Shown: positions 35,154 through 44,024 of the stretch, one piece after another
Layout: each line of letters begins with the position of its first letter
How positions within the stretch are numbered: position 1 is the stretch's first letter
Assembly: GCA_030431255.1 (NCBI GenBank)
Contig: JAUIJL010000012.1
Span: 62,001-126,000 of the forward strand
Direction: 5' to 3'
From: Thermoanaerobaculia bacterium
GTDB lineage: Bacteria; Acidobacteriota; Thermoanaerobaculia; Multivoradales; J023
Length of the DNA stretch: 64,000 nucleotides
Notes under the pieces: generated by a model
Seen by the model: only the letters and a program-made list of their open reading frames with translations
The model's database searches: none
Told to the model about the DNA's origin: nothing
Made by a program: the position numbers and the translations under genes

Positions 35154-35876
35154 TCAACCGATCCACTGACTGAGCCACTTACCGACCCCCCAGGATAGGG
35201 CCGCGGCCGACCCGCCCAGCAGAAATGTCGAGAAGCCCGCCTGCCACCAAGGGCTCAAGGACCAACGGGAACGCCCACAGCCGATGGCGAAGAATACGAG
35301 ACCGGTGGTCACCGCCGAGACCAAAAACGCGTTCTGGAGCCCGAGCACGAAGGGAAGAATCGGCACGGCACCGCACACCAAGAACGCGCTGAACGTGGTC
35401 ACGGCCGCCAGCATGGGCGAGCGGGCGTCCGAAGACAGACCGTATTCCTCGTTCAACATGGTCTCCACCCAGCGCTCCCGATCGGCGGTGATGGCATCGA
35501 CCACCACTTCCAGATTCTCTCCCGACAGCCCCTTGCGCTGGTAAATCTGCCGTATTTCCTCGCGCTCGCCTTCGGGTGCCTCGGCGATGTGACGAAGCTC
35601 CACCCGGCGCAAATGCTCTCTCTCGTCCATCTCGGCGTGGGTGCCGGAGTAGTTGCCGGCAGCCATAGAAAAACCGTCCGCCAGCAAATTGGCCAATCCC
35701 AAGATCACCACGACCTTGGGAGAGAGAGACGCGCCTTCGACTCCCGAAACAATCGCGAAGGTGGTCACGGCGCCATCGATACCGCCGTAGATCCAATCCC
35801 GCAGATAGCTCGTTTTCGGACCCTCCGCCAAGCGTTGGCGAATCGCGTCCGGAGAGTGGTCGTGCTCTAGTTGCAT
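35154..35876 (-). CDS. VIT1/CCC1-family metal transporter
   Basis: A 240-residue membrane protein of the vacuolar iron/manganese transporter family. Family blocks are LRDWIYGGIDGAVTTFAIVS and GLANLLADGFSMAAGNYSGT near the N-terminus, the cytosolic acidic metal-binding stretch with EREHLRRVELRHIAEAPEGE, and C-terminal helices from FSAFLVCGAVPILPF on. It would move Fe2+ or Mn2+ out of the cytosol. Convergent with the response regulator gene, 6 bp apart. Confidence 0.9.
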   Translation of the reverse strand: MQLEHDHSPDAIRQRLAEGPKTSYLRDWIYGGIDGAVTTFAIVSGVEGASLSPKVVVILGLANLLADGFSMAAGNYSGTHAEMDEREHLRRVELRHIAEAPEGEREEIRQIYQRKGLSGENLEVVVDAITADRERWVETMLNEEYGLSSDARSPMLAAVTTFSAFLVCGAVPILPFVLGLQNAFLVSAVTTGLVFFAIGCGRSRWSLSPWWQAGFSTFLLGGSAAALSWGVGKWLSQWIG

Positions 35877-36011
35877 CCTTTCAGTGTACCCCTTGCAAGA
35901 TCCTGAAGAATCGTAATTCTATTCGTAGGGTTCCTCACAGTACTGTTATTCATGCTTTGTTTGCTATAGAATTTGACATCTGGGTCATGAGAAGGCCCTC
36001 AGAGCTATAGA

Positions 36012-36033
36012 GCCAGTTGCTGATAAAACTGGC
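36012..36033 (+). promoter_or_regulatory. Hairpin before the ribosome site of the unknown gene
   Basis: GCCAGTT and AACTGGC form a perfect 7-bp stem with an 8-nt loop, ending 3 nt before AAGGACC, the ribosome site of the gene at 36048. It may influence translation. The 170-bp region before it (35877-36047) is AT-rich and includes TATAGAAT and TTGACA-like strings, a likely promoter area. Confidence 0.4.
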
Positions 36034-36047
36034 CTTAAGGACCAGCT

Positions 36048-36665
36048 ATGATCGAAGTTTGGAGCCAAGACGGTCAGCGTAAATTGGGTGATCTCGCCAT
36101 CGAGGTCCGGGGTATGTCGTCCCTAAAGCTACCGGTCTTCGACCCGAAATCCCCTCCCTCCGACGGCAAGATCGAGTCCGCTGTGCTCGGATACGTCGAG
36201 CTGAAAAAAGAGCCATTTTATCCGGATTATCCGAAGGTCGTCTATCGCTGGTTGCTCAAGGGCGACGACGAAAAAGCCTCCCTGCTCGAATGCCACACCG
36301 CGTTCCGCCCCAGCCTCGACGAAGGGGATTCCGAGTCCGCCAAGGACTCCATGCTCAAAGCCGCCTGCACCTTCGTCGCCACCGTCGCGGGCCAAACCCT
36401 ACAGCTCGGCTTCCACGGTGTGATGTGGGATCTCGAAGCGGACGGTTTCTTGCTGCTCACCGTGGTCGGCAGCAACAAAACCCACCGTCGCGTGCTCGAC
36501 CTCCAATTCGTCGCCCAAAGCGAAGCCGATCACCAGAAGTCCCTAGCCAAGCAGCTCCTGGCCACCATGGTCGAGGAAGACCGCGAGGCCGGCGAAGAGG
36601 TACCCTCGGACATGGTCCCTAGCCTGGGCTCCGGATCCCTGGCCGATAGCGGTGCGGCCGGCTAG
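36048..36665 (+). CDS. Unknown cytosolic protein
   Basis: A 205-residue protein without signal peptide or membrane helix. It opens MIEVWSQDGQRKLGDLAIEV and has an acidic C-terminal tail (MVEEDREAGEEVPSDMVPSL). A few strands are visible (FVATVAGQTLQLGFHGVMW, FLLLTVVGSNKTHRR). I do not recognise the family. The gene has AAGGA, 6 nt upstream of the ATG. Its last five codons and the stop lie in a 14-bp tandem repeat. Confidence 0.6.
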   Translation: MIEVWSQDGQRKLGDLAIEVRGMSSLKLPVFDPKSPPSDGKIESAVLGYVELKKEPFYPDYPKVVYRWLLKGDDEKASLLECHTAFRPSLDEGDSESAKDSMLKAACTFVATVAGQTLQLGFHGVMWDLEADGFLLLTVVGSNKTHRRVLDLQFVAQSEADHQKSLAKQLLATMVEEDREAGEEVPSDMVPSLGSGSLADSGAAG

Positions 36666-36720
36666 GTGCGACCGGCTAGGTGCGGCCGGCTAGGTGCGGC
36701 CGGCTAGGCGCCCCCGGCTA
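36651..36720. repeat. 14-bp tandem repeat (GGTGCGGCCGGCTA), five copies on two stop codons
   Basis: Units start at 36651, 36665, 36679, 36693 and 36707, with changes in the second and last. Each carries TAG (with the next base), so plus-strand stops at 36663, 36677, 36691, 36705 and 36719 rotate through all frames. The first is the stop of the unknown gene, and the CTA at 36718-36720 is the stop of the convergent ABC ATPase gene. Confidence 0.9.
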
Positions 36721-37461
36721 GGGGTCCTCTCCGCGGGCCAATTTCTCCAGCAATCGCAATCTTTCCTCCTGCCGCTCCGGTAGATCGGCAAAGTACCGGG
36801 CCGACCCGCGCACCATGCCGACCGCCGCGGTGGCCATGGGCACGAAGGGCTCCAGCTCGTGGGTCACTACCACGATCAGAGCCCCCGCCTTCTGACGCTC
36901 GGCGAGCCACACCAGCAGGTCGGCCCTCAGACCGCGATCCAAGGCGTCCAAGGGCTCGTCCAGCAGCAAGATCCGCGGATCTCCCAACCTCGACGCCGCC
37001 AATAACACTCGCCTTCGCTGCCCTTTGGACAGCTCGCGAATGGAGCGTCGACCCAAACCGGAGCCTTCCTCCAAACCCATGAGATCCAAGACCTCGGACA
37101 CCCGCTCCCGGGGCTCCGCGCGCAGGTCCGCCACCAGCTCGAGCACCTCCCGAACCGATGCATAGGGCGTGATGTCCGGCTGCTCCGGCACGTAGGCCAA
37201 GCGCTGGCGGGCCGCTGCTTCGTCCGTCCAAAGATCCTTGCCGTCAATCTCCACTCGACCCTGGTCCGGATATTCGACCCCAGCCAACAACTTGAGCAAG
37301 GTGCTCTTACCGTGACCGTTGGGCCCCAGAAGCAGCACCAAGCCGGACGTCAGACGTAGATCGACCCCACGTAGAACCGGAGTCTCCCGGGCGTAGCCGA
37401 AGCTCACCCCCTTGAGCTCCACCTTCAATTCGCGATGCTCTCGCTCAGGCTTATCTCTCAC
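36718..37461 (-). CDS. ABC-transporter ATP-binding protein
   Basis: A 247-residue ABC ATPase. It has Walker A LLGPNGHGKSTLL, Q-loop YVPEQPDITPYASV, signature RELSKGQRRRVLLA (LSKGQ), Walker B RILLLDEPLDALD and switch His in VVTHELEPFV. The start is GTG 37461 with GAGGAG 10 nt upstream; the frame to 37875 is open only inside the upstream permease gene. It pairs with the multi-helix protein 26 bp upstream, forming a CcmA- or ABC-2-type exporter. The cargo is unknown. Confidence 0.88.
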   Translation of the reverse strand: MRDKPEREHRELKVELKGVSFGYARETPVLRGVDLRLTSGLVLLLGPNGHGKSTLLKLLAGVEYPDQGRVEIDGKDLWTDEAAARQRLAYVPEQPDITPYASVREVLELVADLRAEPRERVSEVLDLMGLEEGSGLGRRSIRELSKGQRRRVLLAASRLGDPRILLLDEPLDALDRGLRADLLVWLAERQKAGALIVVVTHELEPFVPMATAAVGMVRGSARYFADLPERQEERLRLLEKLARGEDP

Positions 37462-37487
37462 GGATTCGAATCTCCTCGGTCTCTCTC

Positions 37488-38789
37488 CTAGGTCTCTCCC
37501 AAATCCAGGTGATGACGCTCGCGCCACCGGCTGACCTTCAGCTTTCGTTCCCATTGCGATCCCGATCGAATGGCCGGCGCTAGCGCCGGCAAGTACATCC
37601 ACGTGATCCAAGGCCAGGCGGCCGCGAGCAACGGCAACAGCCAAATCTCGCCGACGGTCGAAGCTCCGAGGCGGGTCATGCCTTCCTCCTGTCGATATAG
37701 AGCCGAGGCGGCGCGCACGGCTTGCAGGAGCAAACATGCCGACAAGGGAGGGATCGCCCACGGTGCCATCCGCCCGATCGGAATCAGCATCGGCAGGGTC
37801 AGAAGGGCCAAAAAGCCGGCATCGATCATCAGTCGCGAGCGGCTGCTCCAGGGCAAAGATCGCGACCAAGCCCACGGCGGACGGTTCTTCCTCAACCCGC
37901 CCGCCAAAGGCAAAATCATCGCCACCAAGGCCAATCCACCTCCCACCCTCGCCCCCAGGGTCGCCTCCCAGACCTGCAGCTCATTGTTGCGAATGAAGAG
38001 CCACACACACGCGATGGGAATCGCCGCCCCCAACCACAAGCTCAAGACTGTGCTCGTTCCCAAAGCACGCCACATCAGCCGCCATGGCAGAAAGCTCCCG
38101 GGCAGGAGCTGGTAAGAGATCCGCCGGCTGAACAGGCTTTGAGCTATCGGTCCTCGGACACCTGGGACCGCCCGCACGGACGCGCTCCGAGGGCTGGGAT
38201 CCCACCTGTCGTGCAGCCACAGCAGCCCGGCGGCGATCCCAACCCCCCACCACGAGCCGAGGACGAGGACCGCCGCCGGCAGCGCCGTCCACACCCCGAT
38301 GCCCCTGGGTCGCCAACGCACGGCCAACACCGTGGAGCTCGCGCCGAGCAGGAGCAGGGCGATCGGCATGGAGCCGCTGACCCGCCATGGACCTTCAATC
38401 GGCAGCTGGTCCGACAAGGCAACGCCCATGACCCACAAGATCCAACCCACCGCCAACACCGGCCCTTGACACGCCAACCCCGCGAGCACCACGGCCCGGC
38501 GGCGATGATCGCGGCCCAGGGGCAAATGGCGATGCCAGCCCCGAAGGGTCGACTCCAAGGCGGGACGGGCGGCCAACGCATTGGCCCACAACCACAGCCC
38601 GAAGACCACCAGGGCCCCGACCTCTCCTCGCACCACCACGGCGGCCGCCACCATCACTGTGTAGTTGGGCTCTGGAGTCAGGCCCACGGCGACAAAAAGC
38701 AACACCGCCTGGATGCCCGTATTGCGAAGGGTGACCCTGACCGTGGATCTCGAGTGAAAGCGCAAAAGAGCGAGCAAAGGATGTCTCAT
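37488..38789 (-). CDS. Multi-helix membrane protein, probable ABC permease partner
   Basis: A 433-residue protein (from ATG 38789; GTG 38807 adds six) with about 10 hydrophobic helices (for example VILLFVAVGL-like first helix, ALPAAVLVLGSWWGVGIAAG, GGGLALVAMILPLAGGL). No named family motif is seen. The position directly before the ABC ATPase, on the same strand, is the reason for calling it a permease. The ends (MRHPLLALLRFHSRST and WRERHHLDLGET) are hydrophilic. Confidence 0.65.
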   Translation of the reverse strand: MRHPLLALLRFHSRSTVRVTLRNTGIQAVLLFVAVGLTPEPNYTVMVAAAVVVRGEVGALVVFGLWLWANALAARPALESTLRGWHRHLPLGRDHRRRAVVLAGLACQGPVLAVGWILWVMGVALSDQLPIEGPWRVSGSMPIALLLLGASSTVLAVRWRPRGIGVWTALPAAVLVLGSWWGVGIAAGLLWLHDRWDPSPRSASVRAVPGVRGPIAQSLFSRRISYQLLPGSFLPWRLMWRALGTSTVLSLWLGAAIPIACVWLFIRNNELQVWEATLGARVGGGLALVAMILPLAGGLRKNRPPWAWSRSLPWSSRSRLMIDAGFLALLTLPMLIPIGRMAPWAIPPLSACLLLQAVRAASALYRQEEGMTRLGASTVGEIWLLPLLAAAWPWITWMYLPALAPAIRSGSQWERKLKVSRWRERHHLDLGET

Positions 38790-38883
38790 GGAGCTAGCAA
38801 TACGCACCGCCGGACCCTAGGTTTCTCACGACAACTTTCTCGCAATTGCGCAGGCCGGCATCGTGCTCCCAAGCCTCCACCGG

Positions 38884-38972
38884 CGGTGAGGCTTCTGTGA
38901 GACTTGCTCGGCAAGATCCCGAATCACTTTAAACATCGGTGAAACTTTCGTGAGATTTACCGGGCAAGATCC
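38884..38972. repeat. Two 36-bp direct repeats upstream of the Spondin/CHRD gene
   Basis: Sequences at 38884-38919 and 38937-38972 match at 28 of 36 positions, both containing CGGTGA, GTGAGA and GGCAAGATCC. The second ends 78 bp before the gene start. Five helical turns separate them (53 bp), so paired regulator sites are possible. Confidence 0.6.
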
Positions 38973-39050
38973 TCACGTCGCAGCGGCTCGTCTCCCCGGC
39001 GCGCCGCGCTACCACCCCACGTTCCAATCCCTAAGACGAGGATGATTGCC

Positions 39051-40439
39051 ATGCGTAAAACGCTTCTTTGCTTGCTCTGTCTCGCCGCGATCCTGACCGC
39101 CGGATCCGCCCTGGCCATCGAGGTCGAGGTCACCGTAGAAAATATCGCGCCCTCCCAAGGAGCCATCATCACCCCCGTGTGGGTCGGATTCCACGCCGGC
39201 CAATTCGACTCCTACGACGGCGGCGTCTCCGCTGACGGCTTCCCCGGGCTGGAAAGCCTCGTCGAGGACGGCAACACCGCTCCCTTGAGCGACGATTTCG
39301 GGATCCAGGTACCGGATGGTGCGCAGGCCACCTTATTCGGCCCCAACGGACCGATCTTCCCGGGCGATTCCGCCTCTGCCCGTTTCGAGCTCGACCCGAG
39401 CGCCCACCGCTACCTCAGCTACGTGTCGATGGTGATTCCGTCCAATGACGCCTTTGTCGCCAACGGCAATCCCACCGCCCACCGGGTCTTCGACACCGAT
39501 GGCCGCTTCACCGGATTCTCGTTCTACATTTTGGGCAATGAGGTCAACGACGCCGGCACCGAGGTGAACGACGAGGTGCCCGAGAACACTGCCGCCTTGG
39601 CCCAAGCCGCGCCGAATACCGGTGTCGACGAAAACGGCGTGGTCACCAATCACCCGGGCCCCATGGCGGGCGGCAACATTCTGGCCGCGACCCCCAACGG
39701 CGACTTCGAGCTGCCCGGTTATCGGATCGCTAAAGTCACCGTCGAAGCCGTGCCCACGACCCGCGTCTACTTCGGCGCCGACCCAGGCCAAGAGACCGCC
39801 GAGGTCGAGAGCAACGCCTCCGGCGCGTGCCACGCCGTGCTCAACGAGGCTCGCACCAGCCTGTACGTCAGCTGTGAGCACAACGTCGAAGGCGTGACCG
39901 CCGCCCACGTCCACCAGGCCGAGGCCGGTTCCGACGGTCCCGTGCTCCTGCCCTTCGACGACGCCGAAGCCAATCCCATCGCCCAGAGCTTCGAGGTCGA
40001 CGCCGACGCGGTGGCCGCCTTCTTGGACGGCGAGCTCTACGTCAACATCCACACGGACGCTTTCCCGGCGGGAGAAATCCGCGGTCAAATCGACGCTTGC
40101 TTCTCCGGCCCCGGTGGCTTGTGCCTGAACGATCGCCGCTTCCAGGTGAGCGCCACCTGGGAAACCGACGCCGCCTCCGGAGACGGCGTCGCGGTCGCCA
40201 ATACCAACGACGCGGGTTTCTTCACCTTCTTCAGCGCGGACAACATCGAGCTCGACGTGAAGGTGCTCGACAACTGTGACCAGAGCGGCTTCTTCTGGGT
40301 CTTCGCCGCCGGCCTGACCAACGCCGGTGTGGAGCTGGAGGTCGAGGACACCATGACCGGTGAGTCCAAGACCTACACCAACCCGCTGGGCACCACCTTC
40401 GTCACCCTGACCGACACCTCGGCCTTCCCCTGCCCCTGA
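39051..40439 (+). CDS. Secreted protein with Spondin-N-like, CHRD and C-terminal beta domains
   Basis: A 462-residue secreted protein. The signal peptide is 1-23 (LLCLAAILTAGSALA). A Spondin_N-like domain follows, about 25-215 (VTVENIAPSQGAIITPVWVG). The CHRD domain is about 235-350 (ACHAVLNEARTSLYVSCEHN, HVHQAEAGSDGPV, GELYVNIHTDAFPAGEIRGQ). The C-terminal 110 residues begin LCLNDRRFQVSATW and contain NCDQSGFFWVFAAGLTNAGV, a module I know from acidobacterial secreted proteins. Start at ATG 39051, since GAGG lies about 10 nt upstream and the alternative at 39042 leaves no spacing. Function unknown, probably cell-surface or extracellular. Confidence 0.85.
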   Translation: MRKTLLCLLCLAAILTAGSALAIEVEVTVENIAPSQGAIITPVWVGFHAGQFDSYDGGVSADGFPGLESLVEDGNTAPLSDDFGIQVPDGAQATLFGPNGPIFPGDSASARFELDPSAHRYLSYVSMVIPSNDAFVANGNPTAHRVFDTDGRFTGFSFYILGNEVNDAGTEVNDEVPENTAALAQAAPNTGVDENGVVTNHPGPMAGGNILAATPNGDFELPGYRIAKVTVEAVPTTRVYFGADPGQETAEVESNASGACHAVLNEARTSLYVSCEHNVEGVTAAHVHQAEAGSDGPVLLPFDDAEANPIAQSFEVDADAVAAFLDGELYVNIHTDAFPAGEIRGQIDACFSGPGGLCLNDRRFQVSATWETDAASGDGVAVANTNDAGFFTFFSADNIELDVKVLDNCDQSGFFWVFAAGLTNAGVELEVEDTMTGESKTYTNPLGTTFVTLTDTSAFPCP

Positions 40440-40440
40440 G

Positions 40441-40600
40441 GGAGCGGGCGGGGGCAAGCCCCGCCCCTACGCTGGATGGCAAGGCGGGCGGGGGCAAGCC
40501 CCGCCCCTACGCTGGATGGCAAGGCGGGCGGGGGCAAGCCCCGCCCCTACACTGGATGGCAAGGCGGGCGGGGGCAAGCCCCGCCCCTACACTGGATTGC
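40441..40600. repeat. 40-bp tandem repeat, four copies, each with a hairpin
   Basis: Exact period of 40 bp from 40441; units start near 40441, 40481, 40521, 40561 and differ at one or two bases. Each contains GGGCGGGG-(GCAAG)-CCCCGCCC, a strong 8-bp stem. The array directly follows the CHRD gene stop and may end its transcript; there is no T-run. The following 140 bp (to 40741) hold no gene. Confidence 0.92.
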
Positions 40601-40741
40601 TGATTCGAGGAGCTTTCCACAGGCCACGTAGCCCGGTCGGTGCGGTGCTTGCCGCCCGGCCGGGCTCACCGATCCAAAACGCTGCACTGGCCGTAACCAC
40701 GCTCAACCTCGGCCTTACCCAACAACCCCGAGCAACATCCC

Positions 40742-41473
40742 GTGACCCAACGACGCGTATTGATCATCGAAGACGAGGTGGAGCTGGCTCAGCTGGTGGC
40801 TCTGCACGTCAAGGACTGGGGCGCCGAGGTGCGAGTGACCCACGACGGCGACGAGGGCCGAGAGCTGGCCATCGGTGAGCATTTCGACTTCGTGGTCCTG
40901 GATTGGATGCTGCCCGGCAGCGACGGGCTGACCATCCTCCAGGCCATTCGCCGACACAAACCCACCACCCCCGTGCTCATGCTGACCGCCAAAACCAGCG
41001 AAATCGATCGGGTGCTCGGTCTCGAGGTAGGCGCTGACGACTATTTGACCAAACCCTTCAGCCCACGGGAGATGATCGCGCGGATCAAGGCGATCTTGCG
41101 ACGCACGGAAGCCCGTCAGGCCCAGAGCTCCCTGGCAGGCGGCAGCCCCAAGGCTTTCCGAGTGGGAGCCCTGAGCGTCGACCCCGAGCGCCGAGAGGCC
41201 AAGCTCGCCGACCGGCACCTACGACTGACCGCCAAAGAATTCGATCTATTGGCTCAATTCGCCGCCAACCCCGGACGGGTCTACTCCCGAGCCGAGCTGC
41301 TCGACCTGGTTTGGGGATACGGCCACGAAGGCTACGAGCACACCGTCAACTCCCACATCAACCGGCTGCGCTCCAAGCTCGAAGACGATACGGGCACCCC
41401 CAGCTACATCCTCACCGTCTGGGGTATCGGCTACAAGCTGGCCGACCCCGCCACGGCGGCCACGGCGGGTTGA
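40742..41473 (+). CDS. phoB: OmpR/PhoB-family response regulator
   Basis: A 243-residue regulator with receiver domain (Glu10/Asp11 pocket, phospho-acceptor Asp54 in FVVLDWMLPGSDG, Lys in YLTKPFSPREM) and a winged-helix DNA-binding domain (about 145-235, RLTAKEFDLLAQFAANPGRV, HTVNSHINRLRSKLEDD). It is translationally coupled to the kinase gene downstream (TTGA). The pair meets the pst operon tail to tail, as PhoBR-like pairs often lie beside pst genes, so control of phosphate uptake is the natural inference; the name phoB rests on context. Confidence 0.88.
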   Translation: MTQRRVLIIEDEVELAQLVALHVKDWGAEVRVTHDGDEGRELAIGEHFDFVVLDWMLPGSDGLTILQAIRRHKPTTPVLMLTAKTSEIDRVLGLEVGADDYLTKPFSPREMIARIKAILRRTEARQAQSSLAGGSPKAFRVGALSVDPERREAKLADRHLRLTAKEFDLLAQFAANPGRVYSRAELLDLVWGYGHEGYEHTVNSHINRLRSKLEDDTGTPSYILTVWGIGYKLADPATAATAG

Positions 41474-43230
41474 TCCGAAACGCCGTGCCGTCCCTGGGGC
41501 TTCACCTACGACTCGCCTTGGCCTTGCTCACCCTCCTGGTGATCGCCGGCTCGGTGAACCTCGCCTCGACTCTGATCATGAGCCGGCAGTATTTGAATGA
41601 GGTCACCCAAGTGGCCAATCGGGGTCTGGCCCGTCAGATTGCCGAGGCCAAAGCCGAGCGCTTGGTCACTGACGACGGCAGGTTGTCGACCCGCGGGCTC
41701 GAAGAGCTTCTCCATTGGATGATGGTGGTGCATCCCGGACCCCACTTCTATGTGCTCGACCTGCGCGGAGAGATCATCGCCTTCGACCCCACAGCCGGCG
41801 AGCCGACCAGGGATCAAGTAGCCCTGGCTCCCGTGCGGCGCTATTTGGACCGGGAACGCCTCGACCAACATCGAGCTCGGCGGGCTCCCGTCGAGCCCCA
41901 CCATCCCGAGCAAACGGCTAGCGGCAAAGGGCCGATCAAAACCATCTTGGGAGACGATCCCCGAGCCCCCGGAAAACCGACCGTCTTCTCCGTCTCACCG
42001 CTTCCTGCCGAAGGTGAGCCCATGGGTTATCTCTACATTGTGCTGCGCCCGCAGTCCATGGAGACCCTGAGCGAAAGCCTGCGCGGCAGCTACATTCTCC
42101 AGCTCACCGTCCGCAATGCCGCCGCCTACCTCCTGGTGACTCTGGTGCTGGGTCTGGTGGTCTTCTACCGCTTGACCCGCCCCCTGCGGCGATTGGCCGA
42201 GCGAGTCGACCGCATGAGCCCGGCTATTCCGACCCACTCAGACGACCCGGCTCCTCCTCCGGACACTCCCCCCGTCCCGGACACCGCCACCCCGGATGCT
42301 CCCGGCAAAAGATTCGTCGGCGACGAGGTGAAGTGGTTGGAGCAACGGTTCGACGCCATGGGCGAGCGCCTGCATCGGCATCTCGACGAGGCCGAAAAGC
42401 TCGACCGCCTGCGCCGAGATCTCTTCGCCAACGTCTCCCACGACCTGCGCACCCCGATCGCCACCTTGCGCGGATATTTGGAAACGCTGGCGTTGGGCGA
42501 TGAAGCCCTGACCCCGGAGCAACGGGCCGAATATCTGGCGATCGCTTTGCGCCACTCCGAGCGCCTCAGCCGATTGGTCAACGAGCTCCTGGAGCTCTCC
42601 AAGCTCGACAGCCACTCCGTGGCGCCGAATTTGGAACGATTCCAAATCGGCGAGCTGATCCAAGACAATACCCAGCGATTCCGATTGCGAGCGGAGAAGA
42701 TCGGCGTGGCGCTCAAGGCGGACATCAACCCCGACGCCCCGGCGGTGCTCGCGGACTTGGGTCTCATGGAACGGGCCTTAGAGAACCTCATCGGCAACGC
42801 CCTGCGACACACCGATGCCGGCGGCTCGGTGACCGTGGCGGCCCGTCCCCACGGCGACCGCCTCCGCATCAGCGTCGCCGACACGGGATGCGGCATCGCT
42901 GAGAAGGACCTGCCCCATATCTTCGAGCGTTTCAACGGCTCGCGGCATCTCTCCAGCGGGCGCTTGAGCACCGCCGGCACCGGCCTGGGCTTGGCCATCA
43001 CCCAACGGATCGCCGAGCTGCACCGCAGCGAGCTGAAAGTGGAGAGCGTGGTCGGCGAAGGCACTACCTTCTCATTCGAGCTGGATATCTCGCCCCAGAC
43101 CCGGACCAGCGGTTTGGGAAGGGTGACCCGACGCACCCGCGAGTGGTTAGACTCGCTGCGAACCAAAGACCGTCTGCGCCCGTTTACAAACCAGGGCGGC
43201 GGCGCGGGCCAACCGACTCCTCAGCCGTAA
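41470..43230 (+). CDS. phoR: PhoR-like sensor histidine kinase
   Basis: A 586-residue sensor kinase. First membrane helix about 9-30 (LALALLTLLVIAGSVN), a periplasmic segment of about 170 residues, second helix (AAAYLLVTLVLGLVVFY), HAMP-like linker, then HisKA with phospho-His324 (FANVSHDLRTPIATL) and HATPase (ENLIGNALRHTDAG, DTGCGIAEKDLPHIFERF, GTGLGLAI). The start is best placed at TTG 41470, overlapping the regulator's TGA; GTG 41485 is an alternative. It ends inside the last codons of the convergent pstB copy (10-bp overlap). The linker between HAMP and kinase is Pro-rich (PAPPPDTPPVPD). Confidence 0.88.
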   Translation: MIRNAVPSLGLHLRLALALLTLLVIAGSVNLASTLIMSRQYLNEVTQVANRGLARQIAEAKAERLVTDDGRLSTRGLEELLHWMMVVHPGPHFYVLDLRGEIIAFDPTAGEPTRDQVALAPVRRYLDRERLDQHRARRAPVEPHHPEQTASGKGPIKTILGDDPRAPGKPTVFSVSPLPAEGEPMGYLYIVLRPQSMETLSESLRGSYILQLTVRNAAAYLLVTLVLGLVVFYRLTRPLRRLAERVDRMSPAIPTHSDDPAPPPDTPPVPDTATPDAPGKRFVGDEVKWLEQRFDAMGERLHRHLDEAEKLDRLRRDLFANVSHDLRTPIATLRGYLETLALGDEALTPEQRAEYLAIALRHSERLSRLVNELLELSKLDSHSVAPNLERFQIGELIQDNTQRFRLRAEKIGVALKADINPDAPAVLADLGLMERALENLIGNALRHTDAGGSVTVAARPHGDRLRISVADTGCGIAEKDLPHIFERFNGSRHLSSGRLSTAGTGLGLAITQRIAELHRSELKVESVVGEGTTFSFELDISPQTRTSGLGRVTRRTREWLDSLRTKDRLRPFTNQGGGAGQPTPQP

Positions 43231-44024
43231 CGGCCCTCGATGTAATCCGCGGTCTCTTGGCACTTCGGGGTCACGAACATCTCCGCGGTCTGGCTGTGCT
43301 CAATCACCTTGCCGAGCAACATGAAGATGCATTCATCACTGGCTCGGCTCGCCTGGGCCATGTTGTGGGTGACGATCAAAATCGTGTATTGCCCACGCAG
43401 CTCCCAGATCAGCTCCTCCACGGCCTCGGTGCCCTTGGGATCCAAGGCCGAGCAAGGCTCGTCCATGAGCAGCACCGAGGGTTTGACCGGCAACAATCTG
43501 GCGATGCACAGCTTCTGCTGCTCCTCGAGAGCCAAACCCACCGCCGGACGATCCAACCGGTCCTTCACCTGATCCCACAGCAGCACCTGCCGCAGGGAGC
43601 TCTCGACGATCTCGTCGGCGGCGGAGCGGCTCAGCCGCTTGCCCCGTTCTTGGTGGGTGCGATAGCCGAACAGAACATTGTCCCGAATGGAAAGCGGCAG
43701 CGGGTTCGGCCGCTGGAAGACCATGCCCACCTGCTTGCGCACCTGCACCGGCTCGACGTTCTCGGCGTAGACGTCGAATCCCAGAACCTCGATCGAGCCC
43801 GTGGTGCGGACATAACCCAGCCGTTCATTGATGCGATTGACGCTGCGCAGGAAGGTGGATTTGCCGCAACCGGACGGTCCGATCAAGCTGGTGATGATGC
43901 CTTGCTTGATCTCCAGGTCGACATCGAAAAGGGCCTGAAAGGTGCCGTACCAAAGGTTCAGCTTACGAGTTTCGATCGCCAACGCTGTTGTCGGCTCCGC
44001 GGGCAAAGCAGTGGATTCAGCCAA
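43221..44024 (-). CDS. pstB: PstB-type ATPase with degenerate ABC signature
   Basis: A 267-residue PstB family protein. Walker A (GPSGCGKST), Q-loop (MVFQRPNPLPLSIRDN), Walker B (VLLMDEPCSALDP) and switch His (IVTHNMAQ) are intact. The signature motif, LSGGQ in normal PstB, reads LALEEQ (AVGLALEEQQKLCIARLL). The start is TTG 44024, with GGAGGGG upstream and an 8-nt overlap with the preceding pstB copy; no ATG or GTG fits. Last gene of the pst operon. It probably forms a heterodimer with the other PstB to drive phosphate import. Confidence 0.85.
   Translation of the reverse strand: MAESTALPAEPTTALAIETRKLNLWYGTFQALFDVDLEIKQGIITSLIGPSGCGKSTFLRSVNRINERLGYVRTTGSIEVLGFDVYAENVEPVQVRKQVGMVFQRPNPLPLSIRDNVLFGYRTHQERGKRLSRSAADEIVESSLRQVLLWDQVKDRLDRPAVGLALEEQQKLCIARLLPVKPSVLLMDEPCSALDPKGTEAVEELIWELRGQYTILIVTHNMAQASRASDECIFMLLGKVIEHSQTAEMFVTPKCQETADYIEGRYG

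Noticed and set aside
37462-37875. N-terminal extension of the ABC ATPase
   Set aside because: It lies inside the upstream permease gene and encodes an Arg/Asp-rich shadow; GTG 37461 starts the normal ABC fold.
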